Below are positions 34,746 to 46,160 of a stretch of 64,000 bases of DNA, piece after piece. The notes beneath the pieces are model-generated. The model had not been told where the DNA came from. It did not search any database and was given only the letters and a program-made list of their open reading frames with translations. A program made the translations under genes and the position numbers. The stretch spans positions 16,977,123-17,041,122 of the forward strand of contig CM069435.1 in assembly GCA_035610365.1 (NCBI GenBank), given 5' to 3'. The stretch's first letter is position 1; each line of letters opens with the position of its first letter. The DNA is from Aquatica leii. Its lineage: Eukaryota > Arthropoda > Insecta > Coleoptera > Lampyridae.

Positions 34746-36597
34746 ATCAGGAGTATGGAAGAAAAATGTCGTTTTGATGTTTCTTGGAAAAAACTTATAA
34801 AGGCGTTCAGAGCTGATAGTTTGCTCTCTTGCAAGTATATGTTACCATCTGATCCATAACATCTACTTAACTTTTTGTTTGGTTATAATAGAAAATTATA
34901 TCTGTCTTCTTCTTGGCACTATCACTGATAGAGATGTCTCTATCCTGTTTGCTTCGTAGTGACGTACTCTTGGTCTTTCCAAGCCAAGGATCTTGATTAG
35001 TACGAGAAGTGGCGCCTAGGTATTTTTCATCTTTATTTCAGTTTTCCAACCACGCGTACTCACCGACATTGTAGCTAGCCGTGGTGGCGTGGTTGCTACT
35101 AACGGGGCTATGTTTTGCAGGTTTGCTGAACATATACTGTATAAATCTACAGCAACCTCTATAACCAACAAGTTGCGCATCGATTGTTACCTGTTAATTA
35201 GGTATAATACACGTCTTACACTGTTTAATGAAAAGACTTCAGATATAAGATATCGTCGCTAATTTGTCAGTTTCTAAACACGTCCTGCGAGTTCTCTTAT
35301 CACCGAATCTTAAATATCTTCTTATTTCTTCGTATCGGGGAACCGATATAGTTCCTCGATCCCATATCCCATATGATTAACAAACTCTCATTTCTGTTAA
35401 AATTTGTCTTATCATTTTGAAATTAATGTTATTAGAAAACAAATTATTATTTTGTGATCTCTTGTAATAACAAAAAATAATATTTTGTTATCGATTGAAG
35501 AAAATATATATATAAATTTTGTTACTTTCTCTTGTTGACTGTTGTTTGAGTTTTCTTAATCTCTTCGACAGTGGGTTCAAACGTACCCTTGGTGTCTCCT
35601 AGCCGAAGATTCTAACTTTACAGTGCAGGTTTTTTCTCTTTTTATTACAGTTTCTCAGCCACGCCCATTTGCCAACATCTCAGTTAGATGTGGTGACGTT
35701 ATTGTTACCCACAGAATCCACTAGAACAAAAGGTTGGTAACACGTTCAGTACATCACCAGAATCATCACTAACACTTGAATCATTTTCGGTTATTATTAC
35801 TTTCTTTTCCAAAATTTTTGTCAACGTCTGCATTATTTTCTGTTTCGGCTTCGGTTTCACCGGATGACTAACTGGTGTATGCTAACACAGTTTCTTTAAC
35901 TTTATCATCTCTAAATCTGACACTGAGTTTTCCCCAATTGCATCTTTCTGAACAAGCGCTTATAGTATACTATTCTGAATATACGAGTCGCAACTTGTAG
36001 ATGCAGGCTAATACAAACTTACACGTACACAAGTTGATACATCTACTTTGACGACAAACAAACACATAGCTGTTAGGAAGAGACTGGACCTCAAAGATCC
36101 GTGTTGTATACTATCGTAAAAAAATTATTTAAGATAAATGCTTTGAATTTAAGTTTGTCTGTAGATAAAAGATGTGCAAAACTATTTCATTTTTAGCAAG
36201 TTAACTAAGAGACATTGTAGGAACCGCATCAGAGTAGACACAGTAGTGAAGAGTTCTTAAAGGATGACTGATTTCTGGCAATTCTCGTAATTAGATGTAC
36301 CACAGTATAGAAACAATACATTAGTTTCACTTCACAGGCGGCACTTTGATCTCCGTGTAACATATTTAGCCAGTGCGCATTATACAGCGAGTTGATTTTG
36401 ATGACGAAATCAGACAAAACTAACGATATCTTTAAATTTGTTTGCAAGCGTTTATGACATAAACATAACATTTGTTTAAGTCACTGCGCATTATGCCACG
36501 AGTTGATCCGCGCGAGGTAAATTATGTTACAGAAATTTGATCTAGTAAAACTACTGTGTGGATGTACTAACACGTGTTTGCGCACGTACGAGGTTAT
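34746..36597. other. Intergenic with two copies of a short unclassified repeat
   Basis: A roughly 150-base unit occurs twice in the same orientation, diverged, at about 34975-35110 and 35585-35715. Both have a T-rich stretch ending in TTTCAGT or TACAGT, then CCACGC, a GCCAACAT/CCGACATTGT stretch and GTGGTGACGTT/GTGGCGTGGTT. The repeat type is unknown. Nothing else recognised. Confidence 0.35.
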
Positions 36598-36840
36598 ACT
36601 TCGTAGATTTATCTCGAACACACGCGTTAATCACTAATTTATTTAAACTTGAATAATCTTCTTAACATTGCCGTCTTCGAATTTCTGGAATAACTGCCTT
36701 GTGATTTGTTTGCACCGCATTTATACATTTTGGCGAAACGTTCGCGAATGTTCCACATCCTTCGGTGAACGTTCTGGAAAATGGATAACAACTTCAAGAA
36801 GGTTCTTGAACTTGGGAATAATTTCTCGAACGTTTTATTA
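36598..36840 (-). repeat. LTR scrap of the macro-domain Gypsy family
   Basis: The run from ACTTCGTAGATTTAT through CTTCTTAACATTGCCGTCTT to GTGAACGTTCTGG matches 4655-4840 and beyond with scattered differences. No Gypsy coding sequence adjoins, so it is either part of a solo LTR or a fragment. No target duplication found. Confidence 0.6.
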
Positions 36841-38869
36841 TATAAAATCCAAACTTTACTATAGTAATGTTAATCATATTTTAATTTTTAAAATTGTATA
36901 CAGTTTTTTTAATTTATGTTTGCAAAATATGTTTAGAAACGTGTGTAAAAATAACTATCGTAAATTATGACATCATACGTCATGTCTGTTTATCAAAGCT
37001 TTATTTTGATTTTTATGAAACTATTAAACAGCAGTTTTAATTTAATGTCTATGGCATCTTCCGCGATAACCGCACGGAAGCTCATAAAATAAATACTTTC
37101 TTTTCTAAGGTGTAATTTAAAACGACACGTAAAAAACAAATCTTTATTTGTGTATAAAAATAACGACCGGTAAATATTTTAGTGTAAAGTGAATCAAAAG
37201 TTACTATTGCTTCATCCAAGTACTAAAAACCTTCAGATTAAGCTTTTTTACAAATTAACTGTTTAACAATTAAGCTTAAATTAAACACAAATGATTAAAA
37301 GAAAGTGACAATAATCACATGATTTGAGATGGAATAACAAAGAAAATAAAATAAAATATTTGAAAGGAGAACAATATAAATACGTAGATTAAAACTGAAT
37401 TTACAAAATGTAACAAATCGGTTATGTACCTGTTAATTAAATTAAAATTCAAAGGTTTTGTACGCAACAAAAAAAAATAAAAACATTTCGTAAATTTAAA
37501 CAACTAAACCAAAAACCTTAATACTACTGTCCGTTTTAATTTGACGGATTAGACGTCGATATAAAAAAAGTGCAAAACTGTGACAAATTGTCTTTAAAAA
37601 AATTCAAACTACCAAGGAGTCGTAAGTGTCGTTAATTGAAAGTTCTTCTAATGGTACTAAAAACAGGCAACAAACTTTATTTTGTTAGAAGATATTGCTC
37701 AAAAATTCTAAAGGACACAGGTCCGTCGAAAGATTTTCTTTAAACCACCACAAGGCGAAATGGAAATATAAGACACCAAGTCGGCATTTAACACAATACA
37801 TTTGATACGTCAATTAAACTCGGGTACAAGTGAAACGTCAAAACCGTAAAACATACGAACTAGAAAAATTTTTAATTACTTAAACTTTAATTAAACCGAT
37901 TTATAACCTTTTGGACATCACTACCCAAATATTAAGGGCTGAAACCGTAAACTACATTTTCGATTCGAAAAGGTATATGCAGGGTCTTTAAACTTGAACA
38001 ACTTCTAAAAACGAAAATCAACCCTTTCATAACCTCGATTAGCACTACTTTATTTAAAAACTCTAACGTAAATCTTCACGAGAAAGACCAACAGTACAAT
38101 AAAGACGTAGACAAAGATGCCCAATTAAATCAACACGCAAAAGCACGTGTCCGTTGACGACGTTTCTCACGATAAAAAATGTAACGATAGCAAAAATAAA
38201 AATATATCTAAAGCATTCAATTACAATTTTATTCTTTCAAGCCCAATAATAAAAATTGTCGGAAGGAACAAATTATAAAATGTACTTGAAGCTTATGACA
38301 ATAAATTCAACCAAAATGACTTAAGTGCATTTGCACTAATTACGTACTTAACAAAATGAAAATTGAAAATTAACAAAGATTTAAAAACATGAAATAACTT
38401 TAATAAAATACTGTGAAATTACTCAGATGATCTTAAAGAAAACAAAATGAATAAAACAAACCCAAATGCCGCTTTCACGAAAAAAAAACGTTCAAAAATT
38501 AAACGACGGTTACACTCAACTTTTTAAAATGGTCCCTAATAGATTAATACCTTTAGAGTTTTGTTACTTTCTTGTTGAGATGTGTTAGTAACTCATCTGA
38601 CGCGGCTACTGTTTGATGGTGTCAAACGATCTTTACCGCTGTAGTTTAAAGGGACTTGACTTGACTTTGCTTCTGATACAAGTTGTACAAGTTTATTATT
38701 CTCGTTTGATGGGCTTATTTTTGATGAACGTTTTTTGACAAATTATTCACTTGCTTATATGTTTTGTTACTATATAAACTAATGCTTATATTATCTTTAG
38801 ACATTTTTATAATTTTTTTTGTTTTTATTAGCAATCAGAACTATTACATTCTATCAGCTAATTGTATAA
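36841..38869. other. AT-rich intergenic stretch
   Basis: No coding signature or known repeat recognised. Confidence 0.4.
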
Positions 38870-41217
38870 CAGAGCTTCAGTCTTAAAAGATGCGACGAGA
38901 GCTCTTCCAGAAAGGAACTCTCTTATTCCGCGAGTAGGTTTGCTAGCCAAAGTTCTGTGTTGTGTAGCATCTGGTCCAAGACACACACGGTGCGTGAGTT
39001 ATCATACGTAGCACTTTAGATTGTTTTTTTTGTAGCAATGCTATATTGTATTTTTGTGCGCAGCCACAGATTTCCATTCCATAAATACAAACATGGATGA
39101 TGATTGTTTTAGATATTAGTATTTTGTTTTCTATAAAAAATTTTGAGTTCTTCCCTATCAGCCAATAGAGTTTTTTGACCTTCAGGTTCATTGTGCGTTT
39201 TTTTAGTAATGTGAACGTGGTAGTTCAATGTTTTTGTGGTAAAGCGGGAGACAACCTCCTTGTCTGAGAGTGAAGTTTATGTGCTGTGATTTGTTTTCAT
39301 TTGTTTTAATTTTAAGGAGATTTAACCAGACCTATAATACATTTAAATGGGTTTGTTCCGAGTTAGATGCTATTCCTGAGTTTTCATGAGCTGCTAATGT
39401 GGCAACATCATCAGCAAAAGTACAAACAGTAGTTTCAGTGGTTGTTGGGATGTAGTGTGTATATAGATTATAGAGAAGCGTTTTTGCGCTATGTAATATT
39501 CTGAATTGGTATATCCTACTTTAGTTCTAAATTTTCAGTCTGAAAGGTAGTATTTTAAAATGCCAAAACCCTTCTGTAGGAGGATTTTCTTGATTTTATA
39601 TGATACACTTGTGTGCCAGACCTTATCGAAGGCTTGGCTGAAATCGAGTAAAACTAAAGTAAAATAATGTTTTTGATCGAAGGATTATTTGATGTGTTTG
39701 CTAAACTATAAAGTGTCTTGCTTAAAAATCAATTTGATGGGGAACATTTATCTGGTAGAATATCGGCATTTGTTACCTGTAGTAATAATGGTTCTAATAC
39801 TTTGGAAATTGTATGGAGCAAACTGAGTGGACGGTAGTAGGTTAGGTAATTTAAGTTTTTTCCTGGCATATTAAAATTATCTCAGCTGTTTTCAGCATTG
39901 AGAGTCAATGCAGTCTTAAAATGGCTTTGAAAATGTAAGTGATAAGGAGAGTTAATTTTTTTAGCAATTTTTTAAGCATTTTTGGCGTCACATTGGTTGT
40001 ATCTAGTGTTTTGTGGATGTTAAGGTGGATGGGTTCGTACTTTGTGTGGAGTGAAGGATTTAATCCAAGTTGGGGTTTGTGGAATATTAGATGAACTTGC
40101 AGTGTTATTATTAATATATTAGTTATTGGGTTTAAAGACAGATGTTATATGATCTGCAAAAAGATCAACCTTTTCTTGGTCACTTCTCGCACATTTAGCG
40201 TTGTGATCAGCAAGATTTTTTATTAGAGAATTGTGTTCTTTTAGTTTTTTCTTGTATTTAATTGTTAAACCTGCTTGGTCGAGTAGCTTAGTCAGTAAAA
40301 AAATTTTTACGAAGTTTTCTGAACTGTGCTTTTAATTGGTTGCTAATGCAATTACGTATATTTTAATTCTTGGGTGTTTGGATTTGGTGCCACTTAGACC
40401 ATATTTTCCGTTTTTTAGTAATTAAGTGTTTTATTTCAATTGGTATTAATTTTGTGGTATTAGGTATTGGATTTGTGAGAGCATCAAAGGCGTTTTCTAC
40501 TTTGTTATGATCTTGAAGCCTTCTTTTCAGATTATTTCGTTGCTCTACTTTGTTTTTCTATTTATTTCAATTAATTTTATTGTTATGAAATTTAGGTGTA
40601 TAATTCTTAAAAATTAACTACTAACTGTTGCAATTATCGGGAAGTGGTCCGATGACAAATTGAAACTTAGAGATACTTCCATGTATCATGAAAAAATTTC
40701 ATTAGTTGTGCCTAGGGGGGCACTATATTACAAAAAGGAGGACATTAAGTTATTCAGTTTTTCTTTGGCGGATTTTTAAAGTTTCGATTTCTTAGTATAC
40801 TCAAATAAGTATTGGCTTGTTGTGCCTGAGCAATTGGATATATTCTGTATCGTGGAATAGATTGTGTCGGTGCTGGTAATTGTTGAGTATTGAGTCTGTT
40901 GGCAGTGTTGGGTTAATTTAAGAAGGTATAGTAAAATTTACATCCTCTGTAATTGACGGGATGTAGACCACCGCACAGTTCACATTTAGCAGGAATGTTG
41001 TTTGGTTTTGTACAACTTGTGGAATCATGAGCTGCTCCTTATAGGTTTAGTGGTTCTCTACACTCTATTTCTTTTAGTTAATGTTATCCGGACTTTATGT
41101 CCCTGTCTGACTAGCTCATACTTAATCTCATTTATGTCGGTTGTAAAATGTAGGATTTTGATAACCACTCTGAATGCGCGGTCTTTTTTTGGCTGGTACA
41201 TATAGTGAATAATGGAT
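38870..41217 (-). pseudogene. Jockey-type retrotransposon relic with internal deletion
   Basis: Reading down minus: an ORF1 segment KDRAFRVVIKILHFTTDINE and YELVRQGHKV (about 41060-41217), of the PRE_C2HC type found in Jockey gag; then the zinc knuckle CELCGGLHPVNYRGC (40941-40990). SLSFNLSSDHFPIIATVS at about 40630-40670 is the very end of the endonuclease, so most of the endonuclease is missing. RT pieces follow (YYRPLSLLHTISKVLEPLLL near 39800-39860), then the C-terminal part LKVKKLYWLIGKNSKFFIEN and LLQKKQSKVLRMITHAPC (38943-39191). Multiple frameshifts and stops. It is clearly different from the 18-21 kb copy. Confidence 0.8.
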
Positions 41218-42109
41218 CTTTTATGTTAAAGAAAATTAAATTTTGCTTTAAAATAGAAATGCACTTTTACCTCAGCGATTCTTTCACATACAACTATCGA
41301 AATTGTAATTGATTTACACCATTAATGATGCGAATGTTCAAAGATTCTTAGATTAAAGTGTCACTGAGCATTTCGCTAGCACGTGTCATCTTCTTAACGT
41401 TAAGAAAAACGGAAGTAACAAGCAAATCCAAAATTTTAGAGAAAGTTCAAAACTAAACAAAATTTGCACATTTCGAGAACCCATAAACAAGGTTTTTTAT
41501 CATAATTATATTAAATTGTTGTAATAACGTCTGAACACTTAATTTCTCTTTATTGTGCACATTAATAACTTTAATTTCGTTGATGTTATGTTAGAAATTG
41601 ATTTACTAGAGCAATCAAAATAGCAATTTTATTAGACACAAAATGGAAGTGCCAAAGAATGCATGTTTAATGCTTTTTGAATGGATAGTGGCCGGAACCT
41701 AATGTAAGTGGCCGCTCAAAAATGCCCGCTTTATAAGGAAAGTTAGTATGTGTTTAGGTTCTTGAAACAATTAAAAAGGAAGGTTTTCTTAATCATGGAC
41801 GCATGTTTCGTTTTACAACTTTATTAATTGGTACAATTAATTAACTAATTACCTTTTTTAGATACGTATAAAATTATATACTAAATTAATCTGAGACCTT
41901 TCGTTTAAAACATTGATTGTCCTTGCATTAAAAATTTAATTAAACCATAAATGTTTCCTTTTAATGCAAAATTCATATTTAAAACTTTCTTTTGCAGTTA
42001 ACAATATTAAAAATGTATTATGATTAAACTGGTATTTAATATTTGTTTAAAACATTTTTTAGTTTTTTTCTTGTTTTTAATTCCAATTAAAATTTTACAA
42101 AAATCAATT
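41218..42109. other. AT-rich intergenic stretch
   Basis: No coding signature or known repeat recognised between the Jockey relic and the IR pseudogene. Confidence 0.4.
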
Positions 42110-42410
42110 ACGAATCAACAAAAGATTATCTCAACGCGATTTTTAGTTAACTGTTATATATTTTTTCCCAAAACGAAAAAAAATTATTTTCTCCACAATT
42201 TTGTTTAAAATATGATTTAATTAAACTTGTAAAAATTCAATTAAATATTTGCATAAATTGTTAGCTCATTTTCATTACCATATCAAGCTGTAATTTTCCA
42301 ATAATTAAATTTCCATCTATTAAATTAACCGGAAGATGTATAACAGCACTTAATCGTTTTCGATCAGTATCTATTAAAAGTACTGCGGAACCTGATTTGA
42401 TTACGTCTCA
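42110..42410 (-). pseudogene. Ionotropic receptor (IR) pseudogene fragment
   Basis: The minus strand from 42404 reads VIKSGSAVLLIDTDRKRLSA, VIHLPVNLIDGNLIIGKLQL, then MVMKMS and a stop at 42261-42263. This aligns without gaps to residues about 441-484 of the intact IR at 53.2-55.0 kb (AKNCAALLIDTDIKRVSAV, NAELMMGKVEVVMMMS). Past the stop, HILNKIVEKI and FRFGKKYI (to about 42145) match GILRKVIDDI and YFGKQ of the same protein. It is thus the second ligand-binding lobe (S2) of a related receptor, with no M1, pore or M2 found. It is a relic of a tandem IR duplication. Confidence 0.75.
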
Positions 42411-42929
42411 TGTAACGTTATGTAGTCAAGCAAATAATTTTTTTTTAAATGTTTATCATGTTCTATATTATTGAAATTAAATATAAAAGACTCAATTTTA
42501 AAGGTTACCAATCTCTACTCAAGTTTTAATTTGTTTTTTTAGGCACTGTGTTACTGAAATGGTTTCAACTAGGTTTTCAATAATAATTTACTTAATTCTA
42601 CACTTATTGGTGTTATTATTAAAGTTTGGCGATATGAGTCGTTTTGGCAACATGTGAATTTGTAGTGAATATAAGATTACATAATATTCGTATCACAGGC
42701 GTACTATATTTCTATAAATAATTAACGTTATGCTATTTATAGCAAAATTACAAACCGTCAGCAAACCTACTTTCTATGTAGTGCGATTTAATTGTAATAA
42801 ATGTGCTATTCTTAGATTGGATTTACTTTGATGTTGGTAGCTGTCGTTAACTTGAGTGTTCTATGAAACAGACTTGTCGTTCTGATCAAGTGATTTGTCT
42901 GATTGTTTTGTTGCACTACACGGTTTGGC

Positions 42930-43090
42930 TGGTGATGAATTGTGCAGGATATATCGGACATTGTTTGCGGTATATGTAGGTTTCAGGCGATTGATGAAGA
43001 TAGTTGTTATCTGAAAACAAACGTGTTTTGTCGACGTTGGACGACAGAGTACGGGCCTTTGTAAGGTTGATTGGGAGGTGCTTTTTGTAA
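42930..43090 (-). pseudogene. Gypsy integrase C-terminal GPY/F module
   Basis: The minus strand reads APPNQPYKGPYSVVQRRQN, TFVFR, a stop, then QLSSSIA. GPYxVVxR followed by TF(K/V)I and VSIDRLKPA-like text is the GPY/F module ending the integrase of one Gypsy lineage. It is separated from the catalytic core by about 530 bases. Confidence 0.65.
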
Positions 43091-43239
43091 CGTCACGTCG
43101 AACAGATTGTTACGGTAAAACGTAAACGCAGTCAGAAGCAAAGCGCACCGGAGATAATTCTAACAGGCAAATACAAAAGCAAATCTGCATAAATGAATCG
43201 TGATAAGATGTATGTATACTTGGACCGTTAAATAATAGA

Positions 43240-43400
43240 AAGAACTTACTTACAGTTTTCTTGAGATTAGCAATGGCATATTCAAAACACCCCCTATAAA
43301 ATTGCTGAAAGTTTAACAAATAGATATATAATGGTATCACAAGTAAGTTGCAAATATTCCACAAGATTTGACTCCAATTAGCCATTAAGGCTTCTGGCAT
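43240..43400 (-). other. Short open frame ending at a consensus splice donor
   Basis: From ATG 43400 the minus strand encodes MPEALMANWSQILWNICNLL through YRGCFEYAIANLKKT and meets CTGTAAGTAAG at about 43254-43245, a near-perfect donor. It lies between two integrase pieces, so it is foreign to the Gypsy element. I do not recognise the peptide. It could be a captured host exon or chance. Confidence 0.2.
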
Positions 43401-43619
43401 CCCTACACGTTTAAATTATCGACCCAAAGGAAGTAACCCAACTCGCTGCGATAATACTAGTCTTAAAATAGAAATGCACGTTAGCTCACGTGCTATTTTC
43501 TTAACGGTAGAAACGGAAATAAAATGCAATAACCTTAAGTTGTAAATGACATTAACGACTGAGTAATAGTTTTTACTACTAGGCATGGATCATAAAAATG
43601 TTGTAAATGTTTAACGAAA

Positions 43620-43890
43620 TTAACAAGGTGGGAGCTTAATTTAATTTTTCTTGGGGTAAGAAATTTACTAGGAAGACGGATAGGTTTTCTATAAACGAGT
43701 TGAACTGTAGAAGACTTAAGATTGTCACCTCAAGCGGCACAAATCCAAAGTAAAATCATTGGAAAAATTTGAGTCCATTGTTGCTCTTTATCACATCAAA
43801 TCGCTGTCTTCATTTGTCGGTGAAAACGTTCTACCATGCCATTTACTTGTGGATAGTAAGCTATTGTACCTAGGTGTTTAGTATCTGTTC
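43620..43890 (-). pseudogene. Gypsy integrase core, 3' part
   Basis: The minus frame shows LTIHK, stop, MAW, stop, NVFTDK, where Gypsy integrases have YHPQSNGMVERFHRQ. It then gives SNNGLKFFQ, FYFGFVPLEVTILSLLQF and FIENLSVFLVNFLPQ, corresponding to the WxxxLPxVLLGIRxxxKxD...SxAELVYGxxLRLPGEF tail. The catalytic Glu region is destroyed. Confidence 0.6.
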
Positions 43891-44499
43891 TTTGTTGTTT
43901 CTTGTCGACATTCTTATTTACGCTTGTTTTAAATCTACGTTATTAGTTAAATCATGTTCTAAGTTCATAACTCTGGAAGTTAACGCTTGTTGCTATTTTA
44001 CGTACCGACGCTTCAGTTTGGTGCTTTGTGTGAATAGACATTTATTTAATAAGCTTTACGAACCTAATGTTTTAGTAAAATTTTTCTTTTTATTATGGGT
44101 TTATTTTGTGTGTAACATTTTGTTTGTTCAGTGCATTTTTATTTATTTGATTTTTTCTATGTAATAAATGTTAAAATGTAACTGAGCTTTTGATCAATTA
44201 GCCTGTTCGCTAGTCAATTTTATTTCTATTTTTTTTGGAGAATTTAATGACTATACACACTCAAAAGGTAGGTTCTAATAGTGTACATCGTCTGACGTGT
44301 TCTCTGGTTAGCAAGATGCAAAAGCTTTTTTGAGTTATTTAACTTTTTGGTGCTTTTCTGATTTTTATATTTTAGTTTGTCTAAACAATCACGAATTTTT
44401 TTAAATAAACTACGATCGTTTCCGCTGCGTTCTGGCAAACACTTTGTTTATGTTACCCATTCAAGGCAATTTTTGTTTTAACATCTTTTGCATGTAACA

Positions 44500-44830
44500 A
44501 GCTTTAAGCCATCGTGAAAATCTATTGATTTACGTAAGACAGCACCGTTTGTCTTTGGAAATGGGAAGTGGTTCTACGATGCCTAAGTGGACATATTTGA
44601 AACGAGCGGTTGGAAGTGAAATTTTTCTAATGGGAGCGGTTGTGTGTCGCGTAACTTTAGAGCACTGACACTAAATACAAGTTTGCATTGATTTTCTGCA
44701 GTTAACATTAATGAATAGCCGGACGTACATTGTTTGATGAAACGACTTGTAGCTCGTAGTTTTGAATGTGCCAAACTGTAATTGGTATCAAAAACGGCAG
44801 TCAGTTTTTGTAACAAAAAAGCGAGCAATT
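44500..44830 (-). pseudogene. Gypsy integrase N-terminal and early core
   Basis: Minus frame: TTSRFIKQCTSGYSLMLTA, ENQCKLVFSVSALKLRDTQP, LPLEKFHFQPLVSNMS. This follows the Gypsy pattern of the segment after the zinc finger: xxRFVWPxMxxDCRxWxRxCxxCQRSKVxRHTxxPLGxFxxPxxRFxHVHxD. Two frames must be combined, with Cys codons kept in one and the rest in the other. Confidence 0.6.
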
Positions 44831-45405
44831 TAAATAGAGAAATTGCAGTAGACGGCTATGTCGGTGTTCGGGGTGGCGAAGATTTTTTGCGTTTTTGTCG
44901 AAACGCGTATATAACCCTGAACACGTTGTTTGAGTGCGATTTCAACAAAATCATTGAATGCGCGACTGAGGATGGTTAAAAGCGCTTCCCATTCACGATA
45001 AGGTAAAAGTGTGGCTTGGACGACGCCCTCTTTACAGACGTTGAATGTCTGCTTTGTTAGACTTTTGAGGTTTCCGTGAAGAAAATCATTGAGATTAGCT
45101 TGAAATACATCAGCCTTGGGGAGACAAAGTCGATAAAAAATAATTATATACAAAATTTGTCGTAGTTTTTTAGCGGTTTCTGGTCTTAAAAAGTTACATA
45201 TAGCGTCTACTTTGTCTGAGAGCGGTGTTGTGCCTTCGGTAGAGACAGTACATCTAAGAAATTTAACTGAAGCAACTCTAAAATGGCATTATGCAAAATT
45301 GATGAGGATTCCATATTGTTGTAGGCTTTCGAAAAGAATGGCAAATTGGCGCATGTGCTTTTTGTGTGAGTGTGATGCAATAAAAATGATTTCTAAGTTA
45401 CTGAC
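44831..45405 (-). pseudogene. Gypsy reverse transcriptase palm/thumb and RNase H start
   Basis: A nearly continuous minus frame reads NLEIIFIASHSHKKHMRQF, FESLQQYGILINFA, VKFLRCTVSTEGTTPLSDKV, LRPETAKKLRQILYI, CLPKADVFQANLNDFLHGN, CKEGVVQATLLPYREW and AFNDFVEIALKQRVQG. These match the YxDDxxIAS, GIxINPxKCxFG, FLGHxVSxEG, LRRFLGMxNFYRRFxPxA, APLNDLL and DASDxAxGAxLQQR series of Gypsy pol. The catalytic DD of YxDD is EI here. Confidence 0.8.
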
Positions 45406-45750
45406 TTGTCACAGTGATGTTAATGGTAATGTTAGTTAAAATGTCAACGTCTAGAAAATAGTGTCTCTGTTATGTAAGCGCTCATAATGATGTTAATAGT
45501 CGTGATAATGTTAGGTCAACATCGTCACTCGCATCTACCAATAAAACTACAATTTCTCGCACTTGCAATTTATGTGATTTAAATTATTTTCGTTGTAGTT
45601 GTACAGGGTACCTAGCTCCTATTATATTACACCGCGAATTAAATTTGCAAAACAGTTAACCGTTTTGGCCAGTGTCAACATTACTATTACCATTAACTTC
45701 TTAACACTACCATTAACATCAACATCATTGTGACGGGCGCTTAAGTGTAG
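45405..45750. mobile_element. Inverted-repeat insertion inside the RT region
   Basis: The RT frame breaks between the FGLxNAxQTF part (about 45760-45830) and the YxDD part (below 45405). The intervening DNA has inverted arms: TGTCACAGTGATGTTAATGG on the left (45408-45427) and, reversed, CGTCACAATGATGTTGATG from 45717-45735. Further GTTAATGGTAATG units and TAAGCGC near both ends add to it. It is probably a small MITE; exact ends and duplication are unclear. Confidence 0.45.
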
Positions 45751-45759
45751 AAAAAATCT

Positions 45760-46160
45760 AATTATCTTAAGACTTTGTCTATGAATCGTTAAAAAGTCTG
45801 GCCAGCGTTTTGAAGTCTAAACGTTATGTATGGAAATTCCAAATAACCTTAAGATTCGATTGACCTCATTGACTACGAAAATTTTATGATAAGCACGAAC
45901 GAAGTCAATTGTTGTCAAACTTATTTTAGCAAAATCTTCGGTACGTGGATAGGAATCGGTGATGGTGCGAGCGTTTAGTGGACAGTAATTTGCGCAAAGT
46001 ATGTAGTCGTTTTCGTGTTTTGGGGCTATCTATAGTGGTAATGACTATCTGCTATTGAATGATCTTGCAATACCCATTTCAACCATTGTTGGGAACCTTT
46101 TCTTGGCAATTTGAAGTTTACCAGGCGCAAAGCGGTGGGGTTTGCAGAAAACTAAAAAAA
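45760..46160 (-). pseudogene. Gypsy reverse transcriptase, N-terminal part
   Basis: Minus strand: HHIET, then FCKPHRFAPGKLQIAKKRF, PTMVEMGIARSFNS, LCANYCPLNARTITDSYP, KISLTTIDFVRAYHKIFVV, and lower down FRLQNAGQTF, stop, RFIDKVLR. This is the start of Gypsy RT: VFxKPRRLAPxxLxxAKxEF, GICRPSxSPWASP, CGDYRxLNAxTxPDRYP, SKIDLVRAYHQIPV, FGLxNAAQTFQRFID. Stops and shifts are frequent. Confidence 0.8.
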
